Source of the DNA: Mangifera indica
Taxonomy: Eukaryota > Streptophyta > Magnoliopsida > Sapindales > Anacardiaceae
Assembly (NCBI RefSeq): GCF_011075055.1
Contig: NC_058150.1
Location: forward strand, 3,968,001-4,032,000
Length of the DNA: 64,000 nt
Direction: 5' to 3'
The notes beneath the pieces are model-generated. The model saw nothing but the letters and a program-made list of their open reading frames with translations. It was not told the DNA's origin and made no database searches. Both the position numbers and the translations under genes were made by a program. Below, piece after piece: positions 23,291-35,875 of this stretch; position 1 is the stretch's first letter, and every line of letters begins with the position of its first letter.

Positions 23291-25636
23291 ATGGAAGACA
23301 TATCCATTGGATCTGATCCTCGTTTATATTTTCAAGTATGTGTGTTCATTTTCTCATTTATACATAATTATTTCTCCCTGATGTGTGTGTAATTTATGTA
23401 CGTAGGTGGGAAAGGTAAAAATCAGTGAGGGAATGAAGTGTTTGTAAGCTTTAGTTCATTGGTTCAAGGACAACTTGAGCCTTGAAAATGGTGGAATCTT
23501 TCATGAAGCCATGATCTACCTTCAATCTCTTCAACGACAAATACAAGTAACTCTTATAGAACAAATGTTATATGGTCATTCATTGTTAATAACTGAAACA
23601 TTTTATCTGAACTGACGTAGCTTTTTCCATTAAATATGTGAAGGAAATTGAATTTGGAGCACAACAGGGAAGAGCGCCTGGATCTTTCAAACTACGACCT
23701 GGACAAGTTCTTTACCGCTACTCTTCATCTATGTTCTCTCTTAATTATACATATAATAATAATGTTTTAGTGAAAATGTTTTTAAATAATTATACAATTT
23801 AGTATTATGTCTATTGCCTCAATTTAACAAAAATAAAAATTGACTTGGTCAGGTTAAATAAAATAAATAAATAATATTTAGCAATTTGTATTTTATTGTT
23901 TATTAGGTGTAGATTTGTTTGTATTATAACAGAGAATCACTCAAGTAAGAGAACAAAGTGTCAACTTCGAACTGACACTAAATCAAAATATTGATATGGT
24001 GATGAATAAAAAAGAAAATATATCATCATGTTCTAAGCGAGAAACGTGGTCAGATGTTTGGAATCACTTCACAAAGTATGAAAACAAAGATAAGAAGATC
24101 AAAGCTCTATGTGAACACTGTAAGAAAGATTTTGATGGATCAAACAAGAGTGAAACAATATATCTTAGAAATCATATAAGAAGTTGTTTGAAAAATCCAA
24201 ATAGAGTAACTAATAAAGCGAAAGAGATAGTTGTGGTTGATCGAGAGTTGAATGATTCTAATTTAGTGCAAAAGATGATTAAAGATGGGTTGAATGGAGT
24301 AAAAGATGATATACTTGAGGCTTATAAACGAGAGAAAAATAAGTTGTATAGATATTTAAAAGTACTTTCACGTCATTTTAATGTATCAATTGGAAGGTTG
24401 GCGCACGATGTTCCTCCTGCTTGGTATGTGATGATTTGGTTTATTGATAATAATAGGAAATTGAAAAATTGGATTATTCATTTATTTGAGGATGATCTTA
24501 TTAATGGACATTTCCTGATGTGGTTGCTTCAAGATTGGAACATAGACAAAAGAATTTTATCTATATTTGATTCGTTTGATGGTCTGTTAGATGATGCGTG
24601 GTTTCAACTTACCTCTTTGCTTAATGAAAGAGCTTCACACCGTTTCATGGGGACCTTTGATGCAAATTTTTTCTCAAGGGATTTTTTGTTGGAAGCAAGA
24701 AGTGTGTTGTGGGAAAGTGATATTATGGCCAAAGTGGGGAAACTTAGAGATTACTACATGACATCACCAAACAAATATAAGTTTGAATTTGTTGTAGAGA
24801 AAGTTGAGTCCATGGGTAAAAAGGTAACTTGGGAAAATTTTGCCCTTTATGTTCCTGAGGAATTCGATCTGGTTGATTGGGCAATGAGATATAAAGAAGT
24901 ATTTTGTGAATTGGAACATATAGATCCTGATTTCAAATCAATCATTTTTGATTGGGAGGATGCAGCTTTCCTGCACAACATTTGCACACTGTTAATAGAT
25001 CTGGAAAATGATTTTTGGGAAGGGAAATGTTCTGGATTTAAATTGGCAAATGGGTTTTTCCCTAAAGTTTATCAATCATTTTTTAAAATGCGACAATTAA
25101 AGAATACTGAATATCAGTACTTCTGCCTTGTTGCATTACTTTGGAGAGAAATTTTTGATCAATATAGCAACAACTTCAAGTTGGTATTAGTAATCACAGT
25201 GATTCTGGATCCAAGATTTAAACAGGATGATGTACAACTTTTCTACAGAGAAATTTATGATGATGAGGCAGACTTGCACTTCAATCAAATCATGGGTGAT
25301 GTTACAAATAGTTGCAATGAATATGCAAAGGATCTCAACAATTCTCCACAGCATTCAGATGAGGTCGCTTCTTCAAAATCAGAATTCCACCGTTATTTGA
25401 TGGATCCCAAGGTTTCTTCATGTGAAGAGTTTGATATACTGGAGTGGTGGCGTCTTAATTCTCCAACTTATCCAACACTGGCTATGATAGCTCGTGATTT
25501 TTTATCTATTCCTTTTGCTTATATCAGAGATATTTTCGATCGTTTGGAGGAGGAAGTTCCTAATATTTTTAACTTTCATTGTTTGGATGCTGACTTAAAA
25601 ATGTGCTTTGGGATGTACAAAAGCTTGGTTGAATGA
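23291..25636 (+). pseudogene. D1: HLH-like/BED/hAT-derived gene copy with a nonsense codon and a 3' frameshift
   Basis: Four exons as in D2: 23291-23335, 23406-23546, 23644-23706 and 23933-25636, all phase 0. Exon 2 carries TAA at 23445-23447, where D2 has a Gln codon, cutting the protein after 28 residues. One extra A in the run near 25603 shifts the last ~15 codons, replacing ...TKAWLN.FESL with MYKSLVE. The large exon-4 frame is otherwise open from the ATGs at 23996-24002. It has a BED zinc finger (CEHCKKDF ... HIRSC), hAT body segments and the C-terminal dimerisation motif (DILEWWRLNSPTYPTL). If translation began at the exon-4 ATG, a BED-hAT protein of 546 residues could still be made, so function is not fully excluded. 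Confidence 0.75.
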
Positions 25637-27299
25637 GATTGAAAGTCTGTAATAAAGTTGTTTAAATAAAAATACGTGAACACTGTTACGTGTATATATA
25701 TTTTTATATATAATTAAAGTATATAAATGATGTATTATCATATAATTGAGTGTTATTTTATCTTTAATTTAAAAACATTCAATTACATAATAACAAACAT
25801 ATGTGTATTTAAACTATATATTAAAATTATGTATACATAATTTTATTAAAATATATGTTTCATTTTTCCCATTTATTAAATTTCCCTTTCAATAGAATAA
25901 TCACGAAATTAATATTAAAACAAGGGATCAATATTTTATATAAAAAATAAATACATAAAAATTATTTCTTTTAGAAATAAATTAAAATTACTAAAAGATA
26001 AAACACCAGAAAATATTTTAAAAAATAAAATTAAAAAATATAAGTTAATCACCATAAAAATTGATTTCAGAAAAACAAAGAAATCATATCAATTGTGAAA
26101 CAAATGATCGAATTGCTCTAGTTGTCATTTTATGACTAATTAACAATTGAATCAGTTAAGTCCCATACGGCTTATATAGTTAAATAATATAAATATTATA
26201 AGGATTTTTTTTTTCGAAGTCACAAATAAAAATATGTTTGACCAATTGCAAAATGAAGAAAAATAGTTTAATATGTATTTTTTTATAGAATCTCTGCTTT
26301 TGATTGATTTAAATTAAGTTTTAAATTATATAAACATATTATACCGACAATCTTCAAAACAAACAGGAAAATTAAATAAATAAATATACGGAAAAAAGAT
26401 TATAGTTTTACTTTACTATTTGAATTAATATTTAAAATATTTTTTATTTAATTATTAAATATAAATTCCAAAAATATTTTTTTAAAAAATATAGTTTAGT
26501 TTGGTGGAAAACACACCTAAAAAAAAAATTTCTTGAACACAGATTAAATAAAAATTATACCATCTTCTTAATTTTTGGGATTGGGTGAAAGCAATCCAAC
26601 TATTGAAACAAAAATTTCTCTTCCTTGTATCGAGTAAGGCCATTAATCTTAGTAAGATTGATTGAATTAACTAGTTCAATTTAAGTAAATGATAAAAGAT
26701 ATAAGTCAATTTTATTTCCTTTACGGTATTTTCATGTAAAGTCTAATATACCCTTTATAAAAAAGAATATGAGAAACTATGATATGTATAATACAAAAAT
26801 GAAGTCTAATGATAGGTAAAGAAACCTCAACTAATGATGAATCAAAATGAAGAAACTGAATCAACGAAGCTTCTCTAGGTTTGTCGGTATTTTTTGTCAA
26901 ATCGGCTCTAGACAAAGCTTCCATCATGCTATTTGGCTTTGTCCGAAGCTGAATCTACAGAAAACAAAGTCGATTCACGTCGTTTGGAGATGATTTGTGA
27001 AGACTCTTTATTTTCGTGCTCCATAACATTAGGGCTTCATTGGGAGTCATTGTTGAAGGTAGAGGGAAAATGATAGGATGAAAACCGGTTTCAATTGGAG
27101 TTTGGCTATTGGAGAAGGAAGAGGAAAAAAGTAAATCTTAATAAGAGAAAAATGTAAATTTTCAAACTTTTGAATGAGACAAATTGTTATTTTTTTTAAA
27201 CTAAGAAGAAAAAATAAAATGTAATTTTATTTATTTTAATATTAATAATAAAATAACAATTTTATCCTTACAACTAATTAAGAAATTTAATAACAATCT
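25637..27299. other. Unit 1 region downstream of D1
   Basis: No gene is supported. Positions 25675-25855 form an imperfect AT-rich palindrome (arms atgatgtattatcatataat and the complement around 25770-25800) repeated after every D gene. Positions 26540-27150 are a moderately GC-richer conserved block with motifs such as gaagcttctct and gcttccatcatg, present in all units and without a maintained reading frame. Homology to unit 1's own start resumes at about 27300, marking the unit 1/2 junction. Confidence 0.5.
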
Positions 27300-27344
27300 T
27301 ATTCAATTTCATAAAGAACTTATAAAAAAAATAACATATATTTG

Positions 27345-27746
27345 TTAATGATTCCAAGGAAAACAAGTCTCGTCATCGTCTTCAAGGCATGGACCATTTT
27401 CTCTTATATTCCAAATACAATGCCTGCAAATATCTCTCATCTGAATGAAGATATCAAACCACTCATCACCCCCTTGCCATCTGAAATGACAATAAAATCG
27501 TGTTCCCCCCAAAACACTTAACTGAAAATGAAAAGAGAATTCAGCCGAATGAGAAATCACATGTGCACCAAGATCATCATCAGCGGATTTACAATGAAAA
27601 GCCAAGTCCAATTTACTTTGCAAATCATTCACTATAGTAACATTTACCTTGGGAAGAAAACTAAACGACTTACTTATTACCGCCATATTTGATATCATTA
27701 ATAGTTTCAATAAGAAAATCATAATTGGTTTTGACCTCATACTCAT
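27345..27746 (-). CDS. SPH-A2: S1-type plant self-incompatibility homologue (secreted, 133 aa)
   Basis: Intact frame from ATG 27746. The signal peptide is MSMRSKPIMIFLLKLLMIS..., followed by the mature domain with FSFLPKVNVTIVNDL, FYCHFRWQGGDEWFDIFI and all six A-class Cys, ending DDDETCFPWNH. Compared with A1 it differs in the signal-peptide exit (SKSFSFLP) and at a few surface positions, with no lesions. It has no upstream MITE: the TTA site at about 28143 is empty. Role inferred from the family only. Confidence 0.9.
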   Translation of the reverse strand: MSMRSKPIMIFLLKLLMISNMAVISKSFSFLPKVNVTIVNDLQSKLDLAFHCKSADDDLGAHVISHSAEFSFHFQLSVLGGTRFYCHFRWQGGDEWFDIFIQMRDICRHCIWNIRENGPCLEDDDETCFPWNH

Positions 27747-28378
27747 ACTCAATTTTTAAAAATTAAAAATTTTTTACCTCTAAATTTTTGTATAATAATT
27801 ATTAATATTTATAAGTTACTAAAGTGATAGATATACGTTACAATTATTTTGATTTTATCTTTATTTATATGTTTTTAGAAAGTAATTATGAATAGTATTA
27901 TAATCATACACTTACCTTAATCGTTTTAATGAAAATAAATGCTATTAAATTTTTATTTAGTAGAAATAACAACTTTTTTTTCCTTGTTTGTTTTACATTT
28001 GTAATTGTAAATGCGTAATTGTTATTTAAATTAAGATAATAAGAATTACATTCAATACTTATACAAATAAAAGATGGTATAAATTCACTGCATATTATTG
28101 AAATATAAGTGGGAACCAAAATTACTACTTATTTCATTCTTATCTTTTAAAATTTGTTGAACAGTTCAAGAGTAGGCCGTGAGTCCAGGACCAAATAAGA
28201 TCAAAATGGGTTTTGAGTATGCATTAAGACAATGGTTAGTTTGTAGATTTTCCTTTTGGGTAAGAAAGCGTGGTAGTCAAAAGTTTGTTTTGAAAATATA
28301 GTTAAAAAAAATTAAATTTATATTTCTTTTATATATAAAACCCTTCTATTATCATTCAAGATATTTCTTATAGATAAA

Positions 28379-28736
28379 TAGGGATGTTTAAAATTATACA
28401 ATATTCAAACTGAAGTGATTTTAGAATAAAAAATTGAACTAAAAAATAGGTTATTTGAAAAATTGATTCAGATACTGTTTAAAAAATATAAAAAAATCAA
28501 TTTTTTGATTCAGTTATTAATTTGTCTAATTTTCAAAAATAATTAACCAAATCGAATTGGTTTTAAAAAATTTGAATAAATTCGGTTAATTAAAAATTGA
28601 GTTCAATAAATTAGTATTTTCAATTCGATTCAAAATTGGTTGATTATTAAATTTGTTCATGATTTTTTTAAACTGAAAATTTAATTTAGTTCAAAAATTG
28701 ATAAACCAATTCAGTTAACCAATTTTGAACATCTTA
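28379..28736. mobile_element. Non-autonomous inverted-repeat element (unit 2 copy)
   Basis: Counterpart of 17194-17563, starting TAGGGATGTTTAAAATT and ending TTTTGAACATCTTA. It sits at the same place relative to SPH-A, so the insertion predates the unit 1/unit 2 duplication. Confidence 0.5.
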
Positions 28737-29052
28737 GGAGGTAAGTTTTATATAATATGCTAAAACACTTATATTATATAAGTGGACATGTTATGTGAAT
28801 CAATTAATTTATCGCGTCATTATATATCCATTCTCTTATTCTTTACCAGGTAAGGGTCCATCTAATTCATTAATATTTCTTATTAATTAATATATTTAAA
28901 ATTTTTGAATAGAATATATATTTTTAGAATGTTGGCTCTTTAGAACAACGTGTGTTCAAAATGTTGAAATATAAAATATTTCTTGAACATCAAATTCAAT
29001 AATAACTTAATAATATTTTATTCAACTTCGTAGAGAACTTTGTGAAAAACAT

Positions 29053-29946
29053 TCATCGACTATTTTTATTCCAAGGATAACAAAACTTTTTAGGGGAAGT
29101 TCGGTTTCAAGTTTTTAAGATTAATTTAGTAATCTATCTTTTATCTTTTTGTTTGATTTATCAATAATAAAATATTACAATAATCTTCTATTATCAATAC
29201 TGACGTGACATGTAATATAAATAGTAATCTGATTACCACCTTTACCTTAGATATTTAAAGATTACTAAAGTAATCTTGATTTTATTATAATTATATTATT
29301 ATTTATTAATTTTTTGAGACAAAAATAAATTATTTTTTTATTAATATGATAAATAATATAAAAATATTTAAAACAATTATATTCAAGGGTATTTAAGTAA
29401 AATAATTTATTAGTAATATTTTATTACCTTTAACCAAACACAATAATTATTTATAACTATCAAATTTTATCAAACATAATAATAATTTATACCCATTAAT
29501 CTTCTAAGTAATCTATTTTCAAGGTAATCTTTCTATTTTGGTAATAAAACATTATCTAAATCAAACACCCCCTTAAAGTCTTCAACGCATAGACCAGTTT
29601 CTCTTATCTCCCAGACACAATGCCTACAAGCATCCGTGATTTGAATAAATATATCAAACGACTCGGAACGCTTCTGCCATCCGAAATGACAATAAAATCA
29701 AGTTCCCCCAAAAAATTTTACCTGAAAATGAAAAGAGTATTTACCCAAATAAGGCAACACATGTGCACCAAGATCATCATCAGTAGATTTACAATGAAGA
29801 GTCAAGTTCGCTTTACTTCGCAAATCATTTACTATAGTAACATTTACCTTCTCAGGGATGCTAAATGATTCACTTATTATCACTATATTTGATATTATTA
29901 ATAGTTTCAGTAAGAAAATCATAATAGCTTTGTTGAGGGTACTCAT
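29053..29946 (-). pseudogene. SPH-B2: S1-type self-incompatibility homologue, nonsense codon and MITE insertion
   Basis: From ATG 29946 on the minus strand the signal peptide (MSTLNKAIMIFLLKLLIIS) and the first half of the mature domain are open. TGA at 29698-29700 replaces the Arg codon of the conserved GGTRFYC segment. The downstream frame is still recognisable (FYCHFGWQKRSES, then CRHCVWEIRET). A Tourist-like MITE (29093-29572) separates the last ~12 codons, and the original stop is TGA at 29053-29055. Inactive; the nonsense position differs from every other B copy. Confidence 0.88.
29093..29572. mobile_element. Tourist-like MITE inside SPH-B2
   Basis: A 480-bp element at the same codon as in SPH-B1 and SPH-B3, flanked by TTA (29090-29092, 29573-29575). 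The left end GGGGAAGTTCGGTTTC has drifted from the canonical GGGGGTGTTTGGTT, while the right end AAACACCCCC is near-canonical. It carries an internal stretch (about 29185-29225) absent from the unit 1 copy. Confidence 0.92.
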
Positions 29947-30041
29947 TCTCAACTTTTATTTATCAAGAACAACTTTTGATCTCTGGTTTTCATATGGTAG
30001 GTATTTATATTAGTATGTTCCTGAAATGACAACTGTAAGAC

Positions 30042-30991
30042 CAAAGATTTAAAAACCGGATCGGACCGGACGGTTGGACCGGCCGGACCGTGAACCGGCA
30101 CTGTAGCCGACTGTTATTAAGCTCAGAACCGTTTTAGGATTAAAATCGAATTGGACCGCGGTCGAACCTCCGATTCGCATCTGAACCGCGGTTCAACCCG
30201 GTTAATGCGGTCCACTGGTTCAAAAGGGATTTGCTGTACACGCAGACTCAGTTTATATAAAACTTTCCTCCTGTTACTTGCAGTGCTCGCAGACGCAAAG
30301 GGATTTGCTGTAGCCGACGACTTGCTCCGACGTCACAAGTTGAAACGGTCGCCGATTCATCTGTTGTCGACGACCGTTTAAAGACGCCTGTCAACGACGA
30401 CGAAGCTGCCGAGGGCTGTTGGTTTGTAGGCTCACAAGACAGTAGCTTCACGGCTATATTGCAACCTTTCACGGCGACTTCTCAGTCTCAGACGGCGGCC
30501 GACGATGACGAGTTCCGTTGTTGTTGTGACCGGCGACTTCTCAGGCAACGACGGGAAGCTAGTGTGTTTCCTTCCAATGCTTTGAAACAGTATTAAAAAG
30601 TATTTACATATATAAACCATGCTTGATTGAAACAGTATATATTGAAAGTTTGGAATGCCTGGAAAAAAGTTTATTTTTTGAATGCCTGGAAAGTTTTGGA
30701 ATGCCTGGAAAATAACAATTCTTAATTTGAAAATATATAAATTAGTAAATATTAATTGATTTATTATTAATTTGTAATTTTATGTTACGAATTTGTAATT
30801 TTATTATGTATCTATATTGAATGTTTGGATTGAATGTATTTGGATTGTGTAAAACATATGTAATTAGTAATTAAATATAATTTTTTAGGTTTTTACATAA
30901 AACCGGTCCAACCGGTCCAAACGGTTCAACCGTTCCGATCGAAACCGATACTTAAAACGGTTTTTATTCCGGTTCGGTTTTGAAAACCTTA
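30042..30991. mobile_element. GC-rich inverted-repeat element specific to unit 2 (hAT-like, ~950 bp)
   Basis: A GC-rich block upstream of SPH-B2 that is absent at the equivalent site in units 1, 3 and 4 (compare 18831, 43665, 54960). Ends are CAAAGATTTAAAAACCG and, reversed, TAAGGTTTTCAAAACCG, continuing as CCGGACCGG-type inverted repeats. Flanks tgtaagac and tataagac suggest an 8-bp target duplication, as for hAT elements. The host sequence at the left border appears slightly rearranged, so exact ends are tentative. Short open frames inside (30151-30620) show no homology I recognise. Confidence 0.65.
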
Positions 30992-31428
30992 TATAAGACA
31001 ATTATTTTTATATATATTTAGAAAGTAAATATAAATATTATTATAATTATAAACATACCTTAATCTTTTCAATCATATCAAATGTTATTAATTAATCTTT
31101 TTTCTAGTAAAAATTGCAACTTTTTTCCTTTTGTGTTTTATGTTCGTCATTACAAATATGTAATCACTGCAAAAATTGCTTTTTTCAAGTCAGATGATGA
31201 AGATTGCATTCAATACTCATAAAACTAAAAGATACTATAAATTTATTGTGTATTATTTAGATATACATAGAAACCAAAATTATTACTTATTTCATTCTTA
31301 TCCTTTCATATTTTTTAAATAGTTCAAGATCAAACTCTAAAGTAATTCTGCATAGAGTGATTAAGTTTTATGATTTTTTTATAAGTTTAATCTTGGAATA
31401 TCATTACAAATGATTTAACACGTTTACT

Positions 31429-31455
31429 TATATATATATATATACACACACACAC
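31429..31455. repeat. (TA)n(CA)n microsatellite, unit 2
   Basis: Compound dinucleotide run downstream of SPH-C2, at the position equivalent to 19284-19301. Confidence 0.85.
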
Positions 31456-31636
31456 GTTTACTTCTTTGGTTTCGTGCTATGTGGAAGATTAACTCAACTG
31501 AATTTGACGAACTCAGATTTACTTTGATTTCGTGAATCAATAAGTTTCATGGTCAATATTGCAAATATTTAAAGTAATTCAAAAATATTTTATTCAATTA
31601 CATAGAGAATTCGAAATTTAAAAAAACATACATTCA

Positions 31637-32029
31637 TTAATGATTCCAAGGAAAACATTGCTTTTCAAGGCATGGACCAGTTTCTCTTATATTCCAGATA
31701 CAATGACTGCAAGCATCCCTGGTTTGAAGGAAGACATCAAACCACTCATCATCCCCCTGCCATCTAAAATGACAATAAAATCGAGTTACCCCTATAAACC
31801 TCATCTTAAAATGAAACGAAAATTCAGCTAAATAAGAGAGCACATGTGCACCAAGATCATCATCAGCAGATTTACAATGAAGACTCAAGTCCAATTGGCT
31901 TTGCAAATTATTCACTATAGTAACATTCACCTGTGCAGGAAATTTAAACGACTTACTTATTATTGTCATATTTGATATTATTAATAGCTTCAATAAGAAA
32001 ATCAGAATTGCTTTGTTGAGGATACTCAT
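31637..32029 (-). CDS. SPH-C2: S1-type plant self-incompatibility homologue (secreted, 130 aa)
   Basis: Intact frame from ATG 32029. The signal peptide is MSILNKAILIFLLKLLIIS..., and the mature domain has KFPAQVNVTIVNNLQSQLDL, FYCHFRWQGDDEWFDVFLQ and six Cys, ending LEKQCFPWNH. It is closest to C3, sharing FKMRFIG.TRFYC and CSHCIWNIRETGPC. A pair of tRNA-Lys-like sequences lies upstream, as for every C gene. Role inferred from the family only. Confidence 0.9.
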   Translation of the reverse strand: MSILNKAILIFLLKLLIISNMTIISKSFKFPAQVNVTIVNNLQSQLDLSLHCKSADDDLGAHVLSYLAEFSFHFKMRFIGVTRFYCHFRWQGDDEWFDVFLQTRDACSHCIWNIRETGPCLEKQCFPWNH

Positions 32030-32527
32030 ACTCAACTTTTATATATCAAGAACTTTTGACCTCTAGATTCTTGTATAATGGGCATTTATATTGATAAGTT
32101 GCTAAAGTAACGCATGTAAAAATGTACGTTACAATTAGTTTAATTTTTTTTACTTTTATATTTCTAGAAAAGTAAATATAATTAGTAATATAATTATACA
32201 TATACCTTAATCTTTTTAAAATAAACAGAAAAGTTATTAAGGTTTTATTTAGTAAAAATAACCACTTTTTCCTTATGTAGAAATCATAATTATTACTTGT
32301 TTCATTCTTATCCTTTAAAATTTTTTGAACGGTTCAGAGCCACTGGCAGTTGCAGGCCTGAGTCCAAGACCAAATAAGATAAAATGGGCTTCCAGTTGCA
32401 TTAAGACCATTGTCAGCCTTCAGATTTTCCTTCAAAATTTTTGAACATTTCGAGAGCCAACAGCAATTGCAGGCCTGAGTCGAAGACCAAATAAGATAAA
32501 AATGGGCTTCAAGTTGCATTAAGACCA

Positions 32528-32600
32528 TTGTTACCGTGCAGCTCGAACTCACCGCCACAAAGTTAAGAGACTTGCGCTTCATCGACTGGTTAGAAGTCTT
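32528..32600 (-). pseudogene. tRNA-Lys(CTT)-like sequence, degenerate (unit 2, first)
   Basis: Counterpart of 20376-20448. GCGCAAG and CTCTTAAC are recognisable on the minus strand. The T-arm and acceptor stem are decayed. Confidence 0.5.
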
Positions 32601-32669
32601 TAGATTTATCTCTAGATTTTATTTTTGGGTTTAAGGTTTCAACGTCACGTTAGCCGGGCGAAAGAGACA

Positions 32670-32742
32670 CGCCCACTGTGGAGTTCGGACCCCCCACCAC
32701 AAGGTTAAGAAGCTTGCGCTCTACCGGCTGCGATAGCCGGGC
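32670..32742 (-). pseudogene. tRNA-Lys(CTT)-like sequence, degenerate (unit 2, second)
   Basis: Counterpart of 20519-20592. It reads GCCCGGCTATCGCAGCC on the minus strand with a CTT anticodon context and a damaged B-box. Confidence 0.55.
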
Positions 32743-32764
32743 CATTTGTCCTCCCCCAGACAAC

Positions 32765-32960
32765 GACTTTTTATATGGTTAATAAAACTTATATTCCCTT
32801 GAAGTTGTTTCTTGAATCCACCTAACCACACGTTTGACTGCAAGTTAGGCAAACAGGAAGGAGCATTGCTGTAGTCTAGCCAGGGTATATAAAATGGCTG
32901 TTTAATCATAATTAACAATTACAAATGTTAAATGATTTGATTAAGTAAATAAATGTCTTG
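32765..32960. repeat. Block R (unit 2)
   Basis: Second copy of the R block, with aaacaggaaggagcattg and gtatataaaatggctg intact. Confidence 0.75.
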
Positions 32961-35790
32961 CTCAATATTTTTTCATTTTAAGGTTAATTGACTATTTTTT
33001 ACAGGAACTTTTATCTAATAATATTTTTCTACGTGTTAATTCAACCAATCATTTAAAATAATATTAGTCCATTGATAAATTTTTACGCGTTAATTTTAAA
33101 AGATTTAAATATTTATTTATTATTTAATTTTATATGATAGAATAACTAGATAATAAATGGTAATTTGAATTTTTAAAATTTAACATATAAATATTTAAAT
33201 TTTTTAAAAATCAAACCTTAAACCCTTAGGTGTTAAGTATTTGACCTTTGTCAATGCATGAAATTGGACGGGAATTAGTGTGTTGGCCTTTATTGAAGTG
33301 GTGACAGATGGTGCGCTTCTAAAAAAATGGCCTAAAATAAACTTTTAAATTGTCACTTAATATTATAATAATAATAAAAAAATAATTTGTATTATAATAA
33401 TAATAATTTATTAAAATTTTAATTTTAATTAAAAATAAAATAATATTTAATTACATAATAAATATTATTATTTTTATATAAAATTATATATATTATCTAT
33501 ATATATAATTTTATTATTAATAAAAATTTATAATTATTTTAACAAAAGTTTCACTGTTGACTGAGAGAGGGTCACTCTGTTGACTTTTATTGGAGGAAAA
33601 AAACAATACATATATTGATTACACACGACAGCAAATTAATGTGCTTCGTGATAAAAATATATAATTATTTTAGGTAATTGATTAATCAATTAGTCAAGTT
33701 ATGTAGCATAAATAGATACATCCATGTTTCATTGGTAGAATAATGGTAGGTAGGTAGGCCCTATTAAACAAAATATTTGATTTCATTTTTATATAATATT
33801 TGATTTGATTTTTGTAAATTTTTTTTTTTAACCCTCCCACCAACTATTTGGACAACCATCTCCAACAAACTTTTACCTCTGTCTTTGACTGATTTCTCTA
33901 TTTGAGACTGAATTGATGTTACTCTAGTTTATTTTTAGTAGCTTTTCTCCCTTCCGACTCAACCTAATGAGACATTTTGTTTTTTATCATCGTGCATTGT
34001 CCTATTTCCTTTTATTATTGTAAAATGTTCCTTCTTCTCTAATAAATATCACATTGAGGTCAAGCGGTGCTATAATGAAAATGAAAATCCTATCCTACAT
34101 GAACTTAAAAGATTCATCAAAGTGCACTTAAACTTTTCAATGATGCTATTCTGTTAACTCTATGACTACAAAAACAATAAAGATTTTGCTTTAGAAATAC
34201 ACTGCATAAGCAGTAATGAATCAGGATCAAAATTAAAAATCAATAGCCACTTACATCAAGAACTTCTAAATAAATGGGTCAGCATATCAAGATCCCAACA
34301 TCACAGAATTCAAACCAAACAAAATTTTAAATTTGAAAATACATGTACCATATAAGCAGAAAAATTTTATTTCAAAACAAAATATGTCAATATTACATTA
34401 TTCAAACAATAATTCAGAGTCAATACCCCTTAAATTCAATCAATAATACAAAATCAATTTGAAATCCCAAATGAGAGAACAAGCCTAATAGTGTATGTAG
34501 ACAAAACAATTTGAAGATTTTGGACTGAATTTTTATGAAAATGATCAATTTTGTTGTGGAAATTATTAGAGATATCAATCGACGTCGTTGACACTTGTCA
34601 ATCATTGTTGGAAGTCATCACCAATGCTATCGTCGAAGAGCAAAAGAAGTTTTATCTGGTGGAGTTGAACTTGAAGATGGGATGTTGGTGTAGGCATGGT
34701 TGTTCATGGTGGGGGAAGGAAGAGCCGATGAAAGGGTGGCTGTACATGGTGGTGGTTTAAGAAAAAGTCTTGACATTTTCTTTTTTTAAACTCAAAATAT
34801 AACACCCAGACATGATACTAGTTTATCTCTAGTAGCTTCTCTTCCTTTTGACGCGGTCTAGATTAAGTATTTCATTTTCCATCATTGTGCATTATCTTAT
34901 TTTCTTTTGTTATCGTGAAACATTCTTTCTTCTCTAACAAATATTACATTGAGATCAAACAATTCTTGTTGTGATTTCTTCATCAGCAACACAACAAACT
35001 CTTTACCTATTGTATATAGTTTATTTTGACCATCCTCTCATAAGAATGAAACCCTTTGTTTCACAATTATTTTTTCATCAAAACAGACACAACTACAAAT
35101 GTTCAATGATGCTATGACTTATTTGAAGACAACTTTAGCAATATTGCCTCTTGAAAATCCATCCCTTGGTTTTCATTGTCGGTAGCCACTATTCCTAGCA
35201 CTACATTTCTTGAAAATTTAAAAAAGTTTAAGGTTGTTTTTAAAATTTTTAAATTGTAACATGTCTTTTAATAGTTTCAAAAATAAAAATTAAGCTCCCG
35301 AACAACTGACCGAAACATAATATTTTATAGTTGGTTAAAATTTTAATAATTGTTAAGAGTGTAATTGATAAATTTTTAAACTTGAAAAAATATATTTATA
35401 ATTTAACATTTATATTAAATGTGTTAATGATTGTTATGCAAATAAAATAAAATAACATAACAATCATTCACAGTATAACCAAATAGATACACTAATATAT
35501 GTGGATCATGGGTGTGTATTTGGTCTTCCAGACATAAAAGGGTGGTAATTGTCATTTTATCAAACCTTGACACAGTCATTTAATTAATTTTCATTCTTTC
35601 CGCACAAATTTAAGTTTTAATTCAATTTTAAATTTGCTAGTGGGTTGCATCAGATTTCGGCCGTCCGAAATCCAACCACCTGCCAGTCCACTATTGAGAT
35701 TTGGCTCCAGCCACCTGCCACTAACCCTTATAACAAAGGTTAAAAGACAAAAAAGGAAAAGCGAAGAAGCATCCCTCACTTACTCTTCTT
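32961..35790. other. Unit 2 spacer between block R and gene D2
   Basis: No gene is supported. Relative to units 3 and 4, the orphan D promoter/exon-1 segment is missing, with the deletion near 33550-33600. The direct-repeat pair seen in unit 1 is present at about 33926-34064 and 34830-34960. TA-rich tracts occupy 33350-33540. Confidence 0.5.
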
Positions 35791-35800
35791 CCTATATATA
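35791..35800 (+). promoter_or_regulatory. TATA box of gene D2
   Basis: cctatatata, about 80 bp before ATG 35876 and followed by acgcaaggg, as at the other D genes. The most complete promoter of the array belongs to the only intact D gene. Confidence 0.6.
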
Positions 35801-35875
35801 CACGCAAGGGCGCTTTCCGTCTTTCACTGATTCATATTGAAATAAATTAATTTAGGTTCATGTGAAGGGAAAGAG

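Noticed and set aside
23291..25636. Gene D as an ordinary mobile hAT element
   Set aside because: No terminal inverted repeats or 8-bp target duplications were found around the gene, copies move only as part of the tandem unit, and the catalytic region is shortened. A mobile origin further back remains likely.
30151..30620. Overlapping short frames on both strands in the GC-rich insertion
   Set aside because: They result from high GC content within a non-autonomous element; no domain or conserved homologue is recognised.
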